Assembly: GCA_947374865.1 (NCBI GenBank)
Contig: CANCDR010000001.1
Location: 248,001 to 312,000 of the forward strand
Direction of reading: 5' to 3'
Origin: Oxalobacteraceae bacterium
GTDB lineage: Bacteria; Pseudomonadota; Gammaproteobacteria; Burkholderiales; Burkholderiaceae_D
DNA length: 64,000 nucleotides
Positions 1 through 11,054 of the stretch are shown one piece after another (within the stretch, counting starts at the first letter, position 1; every line of letters starts with the position of its first letter). Position numbers and translations under genes: made by a program. Below the pieces are notes generated by a model that saw only the letters and a list, made by a program, of their open reading frames with translations, made no database searches and was not told where the DNA came from.

Positions 1-619
1 GTAACACCAGTACTTTGTCACCGCGCGCGTTAAGTTCGATGGTACCTTCTTTGGCCACCACTACACTAGTCTGCCCATCGTGCTTGGTATTGACAAAAAT
101 ATTTTGAACCTTGCTGGCATCACCAGAAACTTCTTCAACAAAAAAGATTCGGTCGGTCGAGGCGGATTCGAGAAATTTTCCCGGTGATACCTTGGAGATG
201 TCTTCGCGCTTTTCAAAGCGCTCGGTATATTCAGCGCTTTGGCGGATCGCCCAGGGGGTGAGCACAAAACTTAACAGAGCAGTCAACAGCACCAGCGGCA
301 TGCCAAAGGCGAGCACTGGTTTGATCCAGCGCGTCAAGCTCAGTCCGGAGGCGAACCAGACTACCATTTCAGAATCTTGATAACTGCGCGTGACGACCAA
401 TAAAACGGATAAAAATCCAGTCAGCATCAGCAGTATTGGTAGGTAACGCAGCGCAGCAAAGCCGATCAGCACCACCACATCAGCCGATGCGACTTTACCT
501 CCTGCGGCCTGGCCGAGGATGCGAATTAACATCACAGTGATGGTAATGGTGAAGAGTGTGGTGAACACCGCACCGGCAGTGTTGGCCAATTCCCGACGCA
601 GGGCGCGCTGAAAAATCAT
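1..619 (-). CDS. lptF: LPS export ABC transporter permease LptF (partial, C-terminus outside window)
   Basis: Inner-membrane permease of the LptB2FG complex that extracts lipopolysaccharide and passes it to the periplasmic Lpt bridge. Reading from ATG at 619, the protein begins [19 protein letters not shown], the usual YjgP/YjgQ-family start. Hydrophobic stretches follow near residues 15-35, 50-75 and 95-120, and then the soluble beta-jellyroll region begins ([17 protein letters not shown]). The frame stays open to the window edge, so only about 206 residues are visible. The gene is divergent from pepA with about 40 bp between them, an arrangement common in beta- and gammaproteobacteria. The partner lptG would be expected next, outside the window. 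Confidence 0.93.
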   Translation of the reverse strand, partial: MIFQRALRRELANTAGAVFTTLFTITITVMLIRILGQAAGGKVASADVVVLIGFAALRYLPILLMLTGFLSVLLVVTRSYQDSEMVVWFASGLSLTRWIKPVLAFGMPLVLLTALLSFVLTPWAIRQSAEYTERFEKREDISKVSPGKFLESASTDRIFFVEEVSGDASKVQNIFVNTKHDGQTSVVVAKEGTIELNARGDKVLVL

Positions 620-627
620 TTGCAGAC

Positions 628-633
628 TATAAT
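628..633 (+). promoter_or_regulatory. -10 element of the pepA promoter (TATAAT)
   Basis: A perfect TATAAT hexamer sits in the short gap between divergent lptF and pepA, about 28 bases before the likely pepA start. No good -35 hexamer is visible 16-18 bases upstream, so the call rests on the -10 alone. Confidence 0.4.
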
Positions 634-660
634 CTCAATTCAATTTTCGAAGGAGTGGCC

Positions 661-2172
661 GTGGACTTTAGCATAAAAACATTCGACGCAAAAAATACCA
701 TTGCTAACACCAAATCTGGTGTGATCGCTGTGGGCGTGTTTGAAGACAAAAAATTATCCTCCGCGGCCAAGGCCCTCGACCTGCACGGTGCCGTCACAGC
801 CGCCGTCAAATCAGGCGACATTTCCGGCAAGCCGGGTAGCACACTGATGTTACGCAGTCTCGACGGTATTAGCGCCGAACGGGTTCTGTTAGTCGGCCTG
901 GGCAAGCAAGGCGCCTTAAGCACCAAAGACTACGGCAGCGCCATGGCCGCCATCGCCCGTAGCTTTGCGCACTTGGGCGCTAGCGAAGGCATCATCGTCC
1001 TGCCGACCGACAGCGTCACCGAACGCGATACCGCCTGGGCGATCCAGCATGCCGTGCTGGCCTTGCGAGAAGGCCTGTATCGCTCAGATACCCTCAAGAG
1101 CAAAAAAGACCCGGCACCCGCCGGCGTGAAAAAAATCGCCTTCGCGGTCGACAAGGCACACATCACCGCCGCCAAGGCTGCCGTGGTGCAGGCTGTTGCA
1201 CTGGCCAATGGTATTGATCTGACCAAGGAGCTCGGCAATCTCCCGGCCAATTTCTGCACCCCGACTCATCTTGCCAAAACAGCCAGAGAAATGGCGCGCG
1301 ATTTCAAACTGGGCATCGAAATCCTCGATCGTAAGCAAATGCAGGCGCTCAAAATGGGCAGCTTTTTGTCGGTCAGTGCCGGTAGCGACGAGCCACCCAA
1401 GTTCATCGTTCTCAAGCATATGGGTGGCAAAGCCAAAGACGCACCGACTGTATTGGTCGGTAAGGGCATCACCTTCGACACCGGCGGTATTTCTCTTAAA
1501 CCCGGTGCCGCGATGGATGAAATGAAGTACGACATGTGCGGCGCCGCCTCGGTGCTGGGCACCATGCGCGCCATCGCTGAAATGAAGCTCAAGCTCAACG
1601 TTATCGGGGTCGTCGCCACCTGCGAAAATATGCCGAGTGGCAAAGCCACCAAACCGGGTGATATCGTCACCTCCATGTCTGGGCAGACCATCGAAGTTCT
1701 TAACACCGATGCCGAAGGCCGGCTGATCCTGTGCGATGCACTGACTTACGTCGAACGCTTCAAGCCCGCCGTGGTGGTTGACATCGCGACCCTGACCGGC
1801 GCCTGCATCATCGCTCTGGGAAGTCATAACAGTGGCTTGTTCACCCGCTCCGATGCAGCGCATGACCAACTGGCAAATGAATTGCTGGCAGCTGGTAAGG
1901 CCAGTGGCGACACAGCATGGCGCATGCCGATCGAAGAAGCCTACAACGAACAGCTCAAATCCAACTTCGCCGACGTCGCCAATATTGGTACACCCGGCGC
2001 AGGCAGCGTGGTGGCAGCCTGCTTCCTTGAACGCTTCACGCGCAAATATACTTGGGCCCATCTGGATATCGCCGGTACGGCCTGGAAAGGTGGCGCCGCC
2101 AAGGGCGCAACCGGTCGGCCGGTGCCTTTACTGACGGACTTTTTGCTGGCGCGGGCCAAGCAGGCAGCATGA
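661..2172 (+). CDS. pepA: Leucyl aminopeptidase PepA (M17)
   Basis: Cytosolic di-metal aminopeptidase that releases N-terminal amino acids; in enterics it is also a DNA-binding accessory protein. The M17 signature NTDAEGRL is at residues 348-355. The metal-binding stretches [16 protein letters not shown] and [10 protein letters not shown] are intact. Length is 503 residues, the same as E. coli PepA. An upstream in-frame GTG at 655 is possible, but it lies inside the Shine-Dalgarno AAGGAG (650-655). The GTG at 661 has proper spacing and gives MDFSIKTF, which matches the family N-terminus. The last four bases overlap the next gene as ATGA. Confidence 0.96.
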   Translation: MDFSIKTFDAKNTIANTKSGVIAVGVFEDKKLSSAAKALDLHGAVTAAVKSGDISGKPGSTLMLRSLDGISAERVLLVGLGKQGALSTKDYGSAMAAIARSFAHLGASEGIIVLPTDSVTERDTAWAIQHAVLALREGLYRSDTLKSKKDPAPAGVKKIAFAVDKAHITAAKAAVVQAVALANGIDLTKELGNLPANFCTPTHLAKTAREMARDFKLGIEILDRKQMQALKMGSFLSVSAGSDEPPKFIVLKHMGGKAKDAPTVLVGKGITFDTGGISLKPGAAMDEMKYDMCGAASVLGTMRAIAEMKLKLNVIGVVATCENMPSGKATKPGDIVTSMSGQTIEVLNTDAEGRLILCDALTYVERFKPAVVVDIATLTGACIIALGSHNSGLFTRSDAAHDQLANELLAAGKASGDTAWRMPIEEAYNEQLKSNFADVANIGTPGAGSVVAACFLERFTRKYTWAHLDIAGTAWKGGAAKGATGRPVPLLTDFLLARAKQAA

Positions 2173-2588
2173 TTAAAACCATGATGCGTCAGCTGCTCGA
2201 TACCATCAGCAGCAATGTCAGCCCAGAACAGGTGACCCAGGTCGTCAATGCCTACCTCGACAGCTGGACCCAGGGCCAGGCCGAAGCACGGGCTGCCCTG
2301 TTCGCCGAAGATGTGATCGTTGAAGATCCGGTCGGCGCGCCCGCGCTGATCGGTAAGCCGGCACTGATCGCCTTCTGGCAGAAAGCCGCTGCCTACCCCA
2401 CAAACACTACGACCCAACTCAAGCACCTGGTCGTCTGTGGCAATGAGGCCCTGGTAGAATTTTCAATGACCATCAAGGTCATGGGCATCACCCAGGGCAC
2501 CATCCTGATCCGCGAGAATTTCAAGCTCGATGAGGCAGGTAAAATCATCAGCCTGCGCGCCTTTTGGGATCTGGATTCGGTGTCTTAA
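2169..2588 (+). CDS. NTF2-like / SnoaL-like (steroid isomerase fold) protein
   Basis: A 139-residue protein of the NTF2-like superfamily. It has an N-terminal helix ([13 protein letters not shown]), the typical [15 protein letters not shown] turn after it, and a C-terminal beta sheet ending in [12 protein letters not shown]. The fold hosts delta-5-3-ketosteroid isomerases and many uncharacterised enzymes, and I cannot assign a substrate. The start ATG overlaps the pepA stop (ATGA), so translation is probably coupled. The gene converges on the acyl-CoA dehydrogenase with only 6 bp between stops. That neighbour, plus the TonB receptor beyond it, leaves open a role in lipid or steroid metabolism, but this is context only. 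Confidence 0.8.
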   Translation: MIKTMMRQLLDTISSNVSPEQVTQVVNAYLDSWTQGQAEARAALFAEDVIVEDPVGAPALIGKPALIAFWQKAAAYPTNTTTQLKHLVVCGNEALVEFSMTIKVMGITQGTILIRENFKLDEAGKIISLRAFWDLDSVS

Positions 2589-2594
2589 ACCGCG

Positions 2595-4976
2595 TTATCC
2601 GCGTGCCTCGCGCGGCATACCTAATCCACGCTCGGCGATGATGTTGAGCTGGATTTCATTCGTGCCGGCGTAAATCGTGTCGGCACGGGTGTAGAGAAAC
2701 AGACCTTGCAGGCGGGTCTTGCGCAGCTCATCGCTCACCACGTTGCCCTCGGCACCCAACACATCCATCGCCAGCTCACCCAGAGAACGGTGCCAGTTAG
2801 ACCACTGGTACTTGTAGATCAGGGCTTCGCGGCCAGGCAGACCATCACCTCCGACAGAGAGCATACGCAGCGCGTTGTAGCGCATGCTGCGCAGTCCGAC
2901 CCAGGCGCGCGCGATGCGCTGACGAATCGCGCTCTGCTGTACGCTGCCGTTCTCGCGCGCAGCGGCGATGACCATCTCGAGCTCGTGCTGGAAATGCATT
3001 TGTTGACCCAGGGTCGACATACCGCGCTCGAAGCCGAGCAAGGCCATGGCGATCTTCCAGCCCTCGCCCGGTGCGCCGATCACATCTGCGGCAGCCACGC
3101 GGGCCGCATCAAAAAATACTTCATTGAATTCGGCTGAGCCGCTGATCTGGCGAATCGGCCGAATCTCGACACCAGCCTGTTGAAGTGGCATCAATAAAAA
3201 GATCAGTCCGCGATTACCGCGTGAGCCGGGTTCACAGCGTGCCAGTACAAAAATCCAGTCAGATTCATGTGCCAGCGAGGTCCAAACCTTTTGTCCGGTG
3301 ACGAGCCAATCACCCGTCACGGGATCACGCACCGCTTTGGTCTGCACATTAGCCAAATCGGAGCCGGCATTCGGCTCAGAATAGCCCTGGCACCAGAACA
3401 CGCTGCCATTACGAATACCTGGTAAAAAACGCTGCTGCTGATCGGTCGTGCCGTAAGCGATCAGGGTCGGACCTATCAGGCCCTCGCCGATATGCCCCAT
3501 ACGGCCCGGACCGCCGGCGCGCGCATATTCTTCATGATAAATAACTTGCTGGGCCACCGTCAGCGCTTTGCCGCCGTGCGCTTGCGGCCAGCCGACGCAG
3601 GTCCAGCCGGCAGTGGCGAGCGTTTGTTCCCATTGCTTGCGCTGTGCGGGATAAGCCGACTCATCACCCGGGCCACCGCGATGATGCAGTGGGGCGAATT
3701 CGCCTGCCAGATTTTTTTTCATCCAATCTGCGAAAAGCTGGCGGAAATGCGCATCACCGCTTTCATCTGCGGCAGGATCGGTAGCAGGATCGGTAGCAAT
3801 TCGTAGCTCATCAGCCGGCAGCACCGCATCGCACAGCGCGCTGGCAATCAGGGTCTGGCATCCCGCGTCGTCACCCAGCCAGTAACGTGCTGCCTGGGCC
3901 CGTTTAAAGTACAGGTGGGGATCGTATTCCCAGGTGAAGCCAACGCCCCCATGCAGCTGGATCGCTTCCTGCGCACAGAAAAAAAGCGCCTCGTTGGCGG
4001 CATGCTTAGCACAGGCGCTCTCGAGCATGAGCGTATCCAGCGCGAGTGTGTCGGTGGCTAATCGCGCCGCGCCATACACCATCGAACGCGCCGATTCCAG
4101 ACGCACCATCATCTCCGCACAACGGTGCTTGATGGCCTGGAAGCTGCTGATGAGTCGACCAAACTGGCTGCGCTGGTTAATGTAGGTCAGCGTCAAATCC
4201 AGACATTGCTGAGCACTGCCGACCTGCTCTGCCGCCGAAGCCAGTGCGGCCAGTGCCGTCGTGCGTTGTAGGCCGCTGTCGAGTCGCTCTGGTGCATCGA
4301 TGCGCGCGCTCGCATCGACCTGTACCTTGGTCAAGGTAAGGCGTGCAATACAGCGCGTCATGTCCAGTGTGGTCAGCGCTTCGATGACCAGGCCAGCGGT
4401 GTTCCCCGGCACGCAAAACAGTGCCATCGACGTCGGATGATTCGAAAGGCGGGCAACAATGAACAGCAGGTCGGCCTGCGCGCCACCCAACACCTGGGAC
4501 ACTACACCATCGAGAATATAAGTCGCTCCGGTCAGGCTTGCCTGCACGCTGCAGGCTTGGCTGTCCCAGCCAGTGAAGTCCCAGCTTTTATTGCTCGGTA
4601 AAGCCAGTGCCGCAGTCAGACTGCCATCGGCCAGTGAAGATAAATAGCGCTGCTGCGCTTCAGAGGTCGATGCGTAAAGCAGTGCATCTGTCGCCAGACA
4701 GGCGCTGGCCAGATACGGCACGGCAGTTAGTCGACGACCGAGTTGTTCCATCAGTAGGGCGCGTTCAAACTGCGTGAGCCCCATGCCACCGAGCTGTTCT
4801 GGAATCGTCAGGCCGCACCAGCCAAGCTCTTCACGCAGGGTGCGCCACAAGCCAACAGCGTAGCCGGCGTGGCTGGTCAGCGCCGCGCGCAACGCGGTCG
4901 AATCACTTTGCTCTGCGAGGAAATCCTGCGCGGCATCGCGAATCATTTCCTGATCCGAATTAAATGAAAAATCCAT
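2595..4976 (-). CDS. Tandem (fused) acyl-CoA dehydrogenase, two ACAD domains
   Basis: FAD enzyme oxidising acyl-CoA to enoyl-CoA. At 793 residues it is about twice the usual 380-400. Residues 1-380 form one ACAD domain (N-terminal DQEMIRDAAQDFLAEQSD, later QLHGGVGFTWEYDPHLYFKR). Residues about 405-793 form a second domain (CQGYSEPNAGSDLANVQTKA, C-terminal TIYAGTNEIQLNIIAERGLG). Most ACADs are homotetramers; fused or heteromeric pairs are known from actinobacterial cholesterol side-chain degradation (FadE34, FadE26/27). In the second domain the residue that is Glu in the IYEGT motif of MCAD is Ala, as in many bacterial ACADs. The gene lies 71 bp downstream of a TonB-dependent receptor on the same strand; the gap holds a small hairpin (about 5009-5025). 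Confidence 0.9.
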   Translation of the reverse strand: MDFSFNSDQEMIRDAAQDFLAEQSDSTALRAALTSHAGYAVGLWRTLREELGWCGLTIPEQLGGMGLTQFERALLMEQLGRRLTAVPYLASACLATDALLYASTSEAQQRYLSSLADGSLTAALALPSNKSWDFTGWDSQACSVQASLTGATYILDGVVSQVLGGAQADLLFIVARLSNHPTSMALFCVPGNTAGLVIEALTTLDMTRCIARLTLTKVQVDASARIDAPERLDSGLQRTTALAALASAAEQVGSAQQCLDLTLTYINQRSQFGRLISSFQAIKHRCAEMMVRLESARSMVYGAARLATDTLALDTLMLESACAKHAANEALFFCAQEAIQLHGGVGFTWEYDPHLYFKRAQAARYWLGDDAGCQTLIASALCDAVLPADELRIATDPATDPAADESGDAHFRQLFADWMKKNLAGEFAPLHHRGGPGDESAYPAQRKQWEQTLATAGWTCVGWPQAHGGKALTVAQQVIYHEEYARAGGPGRMGHIGEGLIGPTLIAYGTTDQQQRFLPGIRNGSVFWCQGYSEPNAGSDLANVQTKAVRDPVTGDWLVTGQKVWTSLAHESDWIFVLARCEPGSRGNRGLIFLLMPLQQAGVEIRPIRQISGSAEFNEVFFDAARVAAADVIGAPGEGWKIAMALLGFERGMSTLGQQMHFQHELEMVIAAARENGSVQQSAIRQRIARAWVGLRSMRYNALRMLSVGGDGLPGREALIYKYQWSNWHRSLGELAMDVLGAEGNVVSDELRKTRLQGLFLYTRADTIYAGTNEIQLNIIAERGLGMPREARG

Positions 4977-5047
4977 GGCTAGTCGAAGTCCAATCCGCCC
5001 CCACTACCCCGCTGCATGGCGCAGCGAGGCGGTGAAATGAAGACTGA

Positions 5048-7234
5048 TTAGAATGACGTTTTTAAAGAAACACCAAAGGTACGCGGATCAGCATAATAAG
5101 CCTGACGTAAATTACCAAAGCCAGGGCCAAAATCAATATAGTTGGCTACCTTCTTATTGTCCATGGCATTACGCACCCACAATGCGGCTTCCAGACGCTG
5201 CTGGCCAATCGTCATGTTCGACATCAGCAGGCGCAGATTTAAATAGCCAGCGGCCTCCACCATCGAATTGCTGGCCACGGCGACTGTTGGGTCCGTCTTG
5301 GTCAGCTGATAAGCATACATGTACTGCGAAGAGAGGTAAGTATAGTCAGCCACTGCACGCAAAACACCAAAGCTGCTGCGGTTGAGTGTCGCGTCGACCA
5401 GCAAGTTCAGACTATTTTTTGGTGCATGCGGCATGGCGCGATTATTGGCAACGTTGACGCCACCGTCAATAAACTCATCGTACTTCGCGTTGAGGTAGCC
5501 ATAGTTAGCCTGCAAACGAAGGTCTGCTGTTGGACGATAAGCCAGCTCTACTTCCACCCCGCTCGTAACAGCCTTGCCGGCGTTACGAATATTAGACGAT
5601 GCCGCGCCTTTGGCAGTAAAAATAGACTCTTGCAAATCGTTGATCTGGTTCTGGAATACCGCAACGTTAACGGTTGCCTTACCGCCGTCCAGGCTTGACT
5701 TCAGACCGCCTTCAAAGGACTTTGTCGTCTCCGGCTTAAAGGGTGTCAAGGTCTCGGCCACATCATTGGCTTCGCCATTAAATCCACCACTCTTGAAGCC
5801 TTCGGTGTACTTGGCATAGAGGCTGACCTGGTCGCTCAACTTGTAGCTGGCGATCAGCAAAGGGGTATTGGCAGAGAACGACGCACTACCATTAGTCGTC
5901 GCTGGAATGACGACATAAGAACCCGCTGCCAAATAGCGATTAACTGTTTTTTCTTCTTTGGTATTTCGCAGACCACCCGTGAGCTTGAGTTGACTGGTCA
6001 ACTGATACTCGATATTCCCGTAGAGTGATTTGGAAGAAGTCGTAAAGCCGTAGCGTGAATCATATTGCGCGCTACCAAAGAAAAAAGTTTGTGGATTTTT
6101 CGTGTTGCCTTCATCGGTGAATCCATAGGCGCCCAGGACATAATTCCAGCTACCTTGTGTTCCGACTAATTGCAATTCATTCGAGGTCTGGGTATAGACC
6201 GAATAGCGCTGCGTATGTGCCAGGGCGACAGGCGAGCCATCCAGATCAAGCGCATCATCCCAGTTCAACTTGCGCTGCGCCCAGGTATATTTGACGGTGT
6301 TGTTTGGATCCAGCTTCCATTCGGCACCCAGCGCATGGCCCTTCACATCCATTCTTTCAAACGAGGGACCATCGACACTGGCCGTTGTTTGCCGGTCCTT
6401 GTTGACAACGATGGTAGGAATGCCCAGATCGGATTGCACGACTTGAGAAAAACTGCCGTTCTGATTAACGCTGGTGGAATCATAGCGATAAGTCAGCTGC
6501 AGCTCTTTGCTGACATCGGCGTCCAGAGCAATGCGGCCAGACTGGTTATTCCGGTTATTGAGTTCGGTGACCGGGCTGCCGATCTTCGTCGTCACCCAGC
6601 CGTCCCGCTTTTCTGAACGCAGTCCAAGCGATGCTTTAAAAATACCTGACTGCGGCAAATCTAAGGATATTTTTCCCACCCGCGCATTATAGTTACCCAA
6701 GTCGAGCAAGATCGAACCACCCAACTCGCCAGAAGGTTTGCGGGTGATGAAATTGACCGCACCGGCCAGAGTATTACGACCGTACAAAGTACCTTGCGGA
6801 CCGCGCAGTACTTCAATGCGCTCCAGGTCCAGCAGCTCCATGACTGAGCCCTGCGATTTGCCGGAGTAGACACCATCGACGTACATGCCGACGGTTGGCT
6901 CCCAGTACAGGCCAGGGTTATTGGTTACCGAACCGCGAATCGAAATCTGCGAAGCAGTCGAATCACCCGGCGTTTTGGAAATCGACAGATTCGGCGCAAT
7001 CGCAGCCAGGTCGAGCAGGTTATTCACACCGCGCATTTCCATATCGCGTGCGCTGATAGCCGTTGCGGCGATCGGTACGTCTTGCAGCTTTTCCTTGCGC
7101 TTTTGCGCCGTCACTTCAACCACTTGAAGGCCATCGTCGGGCACCTTTTGTGCCTGCGCCGTGAGGGTAAATGAGGCGACCAGCGCGCTCACCAGCAAAG
7201 TTAATCTGAATGGCGGCTTGATAAATAATGTCAT
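5048..7234 (-). CDS. TonB-dependent outer-membrane receptor
   Basis: A 728-residue TonB-dependent receptor with a Sec signal peptide (hydrophobic residues 10-27, cleavage near TAQA|Q). A plug domain follows (VEVTAQKRKEKLQDVP; later LLDLERIEVLRGPQGTLYGR), then a long beta-barrel ending in the terminal Phe (FGVSLKTSF) typical of outer-membrane proteins. A strong AGGAGAT lies just upstream of the ATG. The VTAQKR...GPQGTLYGRN type is abundant in Sphingomonads and Burkholderiales and often imports complex organic substrates or iron chelates. The downstream tandem acyl-CoA dehydrogenase suggests a hydrophobic carboxylic substrate, which is inference. No FecR/FecI genes are adjacent. Confidence 0.93.
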   Translation of the reverse strand: MTLFIKPPFRLTLLVSALVASFTLTAQAQKVPDDGLQVVEVTAQKRKEKLQDVPIAATAISARDMEMRGVNNLLDLAAIAPNLSISKTPGDSTASQISIRGSVTNNPGLYWEPTVGMYVDGVYSGKSQGSVMELLDLERIEVLRGPQGTLYGRNTLAGAVNFITRKPSGELGGSILLDLGNYNARVGKISLDLPQSGIFKASLGLRSEKRDGWVTTKIGSPVTELNNRNNQSGRIALDADVSKELQLTYRYDSTSVNQNGSFSQVVQSDLGIPTIVVNKDRQTTASVDGPSFERMDVKGHALGAEWKLDPNNTVKYTWAQRKLNWDDALDLDGSPVALAHTQRYSVYTQTSNELQLVGTQGSWNYVLGAYGFTDEGNTKNPQTFFFGSAQYDSRYGFTTSSKSLYGNIEYQLTSQLKLTGGLRNTKEEKTVNRYLAAGSYVVIPATTNGSASFSANTPLLIASYKLSDQVSLYAKYTEGFKSGGFNGEANDVAETLTPFKPETTKSFEGGLKSSLDGGKATVNVAVFQNQINDLQESIFTAKGAASSNIRNAGKAVTSGVEVELAYRPTADLRLQANYGYLNAKYDEFIDGGVNVANNRAMPHAPKNSLNLLVDATLNRSSFGVLRAVADYTYLSSQYMYAYQLTKTDPTVAVASNSMVEAAGYLNLRLLMSNMTIGQQRLEAALWVRNAMDNKKVANYIDFGPGFGNLRQAYYADPRTFGVSLKTSF

Positions 7235-7385
7235 GCATATCTCCTGTCTATGGTGTGTCGTTCCCGGATGCGGCTCGATCTAAGCGAACTCCTGCATAGA
7301 TAAGTATAAGGGTCAGAACGGATGCACCATCGTCCACGCAGACTAGGCCATATAGCTGGAAATACTGCAAAAATCTAATCCGGTT

Positions 7386-9734
7386 TCAGGTGTTTGTATC
7401 AATCAAGGGGAAGTCAACACCCTGTGGTACCCATTTGAGCACCGTGCTGAGGAGTTTTTCATGTTGAATCGGTTTCGCGACAAAATCATTCATCCCCGAT
7501 GCAAGACAACGTTCCTGGTCTTCCTGCCTCGCGTTGGCTGTCATGGCGATGATGGGCAGCTTGGCGAAGCGGGGCTGGCTGCGAATGCGCAGCGTGGCCT
7601 GGAGTCCATCCATGACCGGCATTTGCATATCCATTAATACCAGGTCGTATTCGCCGGCCTCGAGCATGTCCAGAGCCATTTGGCCGTCATCCGCCACAGC
7701 TACCTGATAGCCGCCATAACTCAACATCTCACTGGCGACTTGCTGGTTAATGAAATTATCTTCGGCGAGCAAAATCCGTGCACCATAGAGCGATTTTTGT
7801 ATTTCTATATCCGCCTGCACTTGCGCTGTCTGCTGTCCGCTATCTGGCAGACCAGCCGCTGGAGTCTGGGCGATGATTAGCCGGGCAGTGAACCAGAATG
7901 TGGAACCCTCACCTGGCGTACTCAGCACACCAACCTCACCGTGCATGAGTTCAGCCAGATTCTTGCTAATGACCAGTCCCAGTCCGCTGCCACCATACTT
8001 GCGCGAGGTGGAGGCATCGGCCTGCTGGAAATTCTGAAACAGACGACTGATCTGTTCTTCTGTCAGACCAATACCGGTATCGCTGATGGCAAAGTAAAGT
8101 AGCACATCCGTTGCACTGCGCTCCTGTACCCGGACGATGAGTTTGATTTCGCCGCGCTCGGTAAACTTCACCGCATTATTGCCAAAGTTAGTGAGAATTT
8201 GACTCAACCTGAGTGGATCACCACGCAGAACGTGCGGCACATCATCGTCAAGCTCCACCGTCAGCAACAAACCCTTTTTATTGGCATTCCCCGAGATCAG
8301 GTTGACCATATTATCGAGCACGGTCTCGATTCTGAATTCGGCTTCCTCAATGCTCAGCATGCCTGCCTCGACTTTGGACATATCGAGGATGTCGTCGATG
8401 ATCCCCAATAAATGCTGACCGGAGAGTTGAATTTTACTCAGGTAATCCGACTGACGCGCCGTCATCTCAGTCTTTTGCATCAGATAGCTCATGCCGTGAA
8501 TAGCGTTGAGCGGCGTACGGATCTCATGACTCATATTGGCCAGGAACTGCGTCTTGGCCAAGGTCGCCGAACGGGCTTCTTCCGAGGCGACAATGAGCGC
8601 CTGCTCAAATTGCTTATGATCGGTGATGTCGATGCGGATCGAAATGTACTTATCAATCCGTCCATCGTCGCCGACAAAAGGCGCAATGAAGGTATCGACC
8701 CAATACAGCTCGCCGGATTTTGCACGATTGCATACCTGACCACGCCAAGGAATGCCATTCGCGATGCACGCCCACATAGCCTGCCAAAATTCGGCCGCAT
8801 GCTCACCCGAATTAATAATACGGTGATTTTTTCCCAGCAGTTCTTCACGCGTATAGCCACTGATACGACAAAATCCGTCGTTGACGAGCGTGATATTTCC
8901 CGCTGCATCCGCCACTGAAATAATGGCATGCAAGTCAAGCGCGCTGAGCAACGACGCGTTCTCGCGCACTGAACGGGCTAATTTGTTTTGCGTCTGTTCT
9001 ACGCGAGCCGTCATGGCATCAAACGCATCCGCGAGTTCACCAATTTCATCTTCGCGGTGCAGCGCCAGGCGGTGCGTGTAATCGCCCTCAGCGATCTGTT
9101 GCGTACCTATGACGATCTGTTTGAATGGCCGCAAAATTTTAATGCGAATAAATCGGGCGAGAAAAACGATCATCATCACCAGCGCCACGATAATGAGTGC
9201 AATCACGATCCGCAGCCAGCGCAAGGCCAAGGCGGCCGAGTTACGATTACTTTGAATGAGCTGATTACCTGCGTCGAGAATTTCCTGCGTCACTACAAAC
9301 AGCGAATTCATGGCGCGCGACTGATGCTCTCTGATAGCCTCAGACTTGCCTGATTTTTCTATTTCCTGACGGGTTAGCTCGCTTTGTGTATTACTGAGCC
9401 GCTGATAAATTTTTTCAGACAGATCAATGTTTTTGCTAATGCGCGACATATTGGCAAGTTCATCCTGATCGTCCACTGCCATGCGTCCTATTTGCTCGCG
9501 GATGGCGCGCATTTGCAGCTGCCACTGCTGGGCCGCGCGCGCCTCATGGAACATGGACGTCTCAACCGCAATCTGACGTAACTGACTGGCGCTCGCCATT
9601 AACTCTTCAGCCACGGCAATCTGCCGTACCTGGTCTTCGGCGTGACGAATGACATAAAACGTCGCCAACACTGCCAGCGGCACCAATACCAGTGCCGCGA
9701 AGACCAGCGCGTAAAGTTGTTTGCGTATGTTCAA
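7386..9734 (-). CDS. Hybrid sensor histidine kinase (2 TM - HAMP - PAS - HisKA - HATPase - REC)
   Basis: Inner-membrane sensor kinase. From a TTG start at 9734 the order is: TM1 about residues 6-28, periplasmic helical sensor about 30-172, TM2 about 174-196, HAMP about 197-250, PAS about 270-375, HisKA with the phospho-acceptor in [16 protein letters not shown] (His403), HATPase (DTGIGL, GSGLGL) and a C-terminal receiver ([19 protein letters not shown], acceptor Asp present). The TTG is preceded by AGAGGTGAG six bases upstream. A longer frame opens at another TTG (9773) without a good ribosome site. No DNA-binding output domain is present, so a separate phosphotransfer or output protein is needed; none is next door. 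The gene directly follows a tethered substrate-binding protein and may take its signal from it. Confidence 0.9.
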   Translation of the reverse strand: MNIRKQLYALVFAALVLVPLAVLATFYVIRHAEDQVRQIAVAEELMASASQLRQIAVETSMFHEARAAQQWQLQMRAIREQIGRMAVDDQDELANMSRISKNIDLSEKIYQRLSNTQSELTRQEIEKSGKSEAIREHQSRAMNSLFVVTQEILDAGNQLIQSNRNSAALALRWLRIVIALIIVALVMMIVFLARFIRIKILRPFKQIVIGTQQIAEGDYTHRLALHREDEIGELADAFDAMTARVEQTQNKLARSVRENASLLSALDLHAIISVADAAGNITLVNDGFCRISGYTREELLGKNHRIINSGEHAAEFWQAMWACIANGIPWRGQVCNRAKSGELYWVDTFIAPFVGDDGRIDKYISIRIDITDHKQFEQALIVASEEARSATLAKTQFLANMSHEIRTPLNAIHGMSYLMQKTEMTARQSDYLSKIQLSGQHLLGIIDDILDMSKVEAGMLSIEEAEFRIETVLDNMVNLISGNANKKGLLLTVELDDDVPHVLRGDPLRLSQILTNFGNNAVKFTERGEIKLIVRVQERSATDVLLYFAISDTGIGLTEEQISRLFQNFQQADASTSRKYGGSGLGLVISKNLAELMHGEVGVLSTPGEGSTFWFTARLIIAQTPAAGLPDSGQQTAQVQADIEIQKSLYGARILLAEDNFINQQVASEMLSYGGYQVAVADDGQMALDMLEAGEYDLVLMDMQMPVMDGLQATLRIRSQPRFAKLPIIAMTANARQEDQERCLASGMNDFVAKPIQHEKLLSTVLKWVPQGVDFPLIDTNT

Positions 9735-9762
9735 GTCGAACTCACCTCTGATACAAGTCGCA

Positions 9763-10812
9763 TCACCGTACAATCCTGACAGAAGAAGGACTGACGGCCT
9801 CCAGACTTTGATACTTCATGAGGTGCAGATAATTGGGCATCGGCCCTTCCTTGACGATCTGTTGCTTCATCGCCCAGCGCGTCTGATCATCGAGTGCCGT
9901 CAGCATTGCCTGGTCGAGCGAGATTTCATAATCGGCCGGTTCAAACAGTTTGCGCATGATGGCATCGTCGACCTTGACGACCTCGCCGACTTGCTTACGC
10001 GCTTTATCAGGATCGATGCGGATGGATTGGTTAGCAGCGATGAGCCCTTTTAAGACGCGGGCAATTTCTTCCGGGTGGCTATCGATATAAGCTGATTTTC
10101 CGACCAACATGAAACGGAAGGCATAGACATCTTCTGCATAAAATGTCTGCATGCGCGATCCCAGATCATTTTGCAGCTGCGCCAGATAGGGCTGAAAGAC
10201 GACTGCGGCATCTACCGTGCCGGCCTTGAAAGCAGCAATACTTTCGTCGGTTTTTAAGTTGACCCGCTTCACGCTGGTGCTGTCGACACGATTCGACTCC
10301 AGCATGGCATCCAAAAAAAAGGGAAAGTTAGCACCCATGGTTAAACCGATCGATTTGCCGACCAGGTCTTGTGGTGTGCTGATGCCATGATCCTGATGCG
10401 CGACGACCGCCAAGGTACGTCGGCCCTGTGAAATACAGGCCAGAATTGCCACATCACTGCCACCAAACACGGCAAACATGAAGGGCGTATCGGCGACCAC
10501 AGCCAGGTCAGCCTTGCCGTCCAAGACCGATTTCAAGGCGTCTTTACCTAATAAAAAAGACTGCGTCTGCACAGTAACCCCCGCCTCTGCAAACAAGCCC
10601 TGGGCGGTGGCGACAATCATCGGCGCACTATTAATTTGCGTGGGCACGGCGATCGTGACTTTGGTGACCGGCGAAAACCACAGCAACAGACGGGGCGACA
10701 TCCACCAGGCGAGCACGCCAAGCCCAATCAATAAGACAAGTGCCAGACCCAGGCTGGTATGACGAAGGGTCGCTTTCTGCGCTGTCTGCTGCTGTGTCGG
10801 CTGTCGCGGCAT
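9763..10812 (-). CDS. Membrane-tethered NMT1/SsuA-like substrate-binding protein
   Basis: A 349-residue periplasmic-binding-protein-like protein of the NMT1/SsuA/TauA group, which binds sulfonates, nitrate or thiamine precursors. After an uncleaved-looking N-terminal transmembrane segment (residues about 18-40, [17 protein letters not shown]) comes the fold with [34 protein letters not shown] and [21 protein letters not shown] at 10812 is preceded by AGGAGA eight bases upstream; a longer TTG start at 10845 is less likely. No ABC permease or ATPase gene is nearby. The next gene, 28 bp downstream, is a hybrid kinase, so this protein is more likely a sensory partner than a transporter subunit (inference). 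Confidence 0.82.
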   Translation of the reverse strand: MPRQPTQQQTAQKATLRHTSLGLALVLLIGLGVLAWWMSPRLLLWFSPVTKVTIAVPTQINSAPMIVATAQGLFAEAGVTVQTQSFLLGKDALKSVLDGKADLAVVADTPFMFAVFGGSDVAILACISQGRRTLAVVAHQDHGISTPQDLVGKSIGLTMGANFPFFLDAMLESNRVDSTSVKRVNLKTDESIAAFKAGTVDAAVVFQPYLAQLQNDLGSRMQTFYAEDVYAFRFMLVGKSAYIDSHPEEIARVLKGLIAANQSIRIDPDKARKQVGEVVKVDDAIMRKLFEPADYEISLDQAMLTALDDQTRWAMKQQIVKEGPMPNYLHLMKYQSLEAVSPSSVRIVR

Positions 10813-11054
10813 TGGTGAAATCTCCTGTAGCGGGATGTTTTTCAAATAACAAGTATTAAAATTGCAATTTTATATGACATCCAATTTATGATCTTTAACA
10901 TACCATAGACAAATATTTCAACATAGCAAATAAGTCAGCTTCCATGCAAATAAAGCACACATTTTGTAGGTCTCTTCAACACAGGGCGCTTTCACGGCGC
11001 TACTGTAAAATGCCGTTAGCAGTTCGCGCCCAATCCTGATCATTAGAGAACACC

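Noticed and set aside
1084-2061. Long minus-strand ORF (325 codons) inside pepA
   Set aside because: It lies fully antisense to a certain gene, is His/Gly/Phe-rich as shadows of GC-rich genes are, and has no ribosome site or family match.
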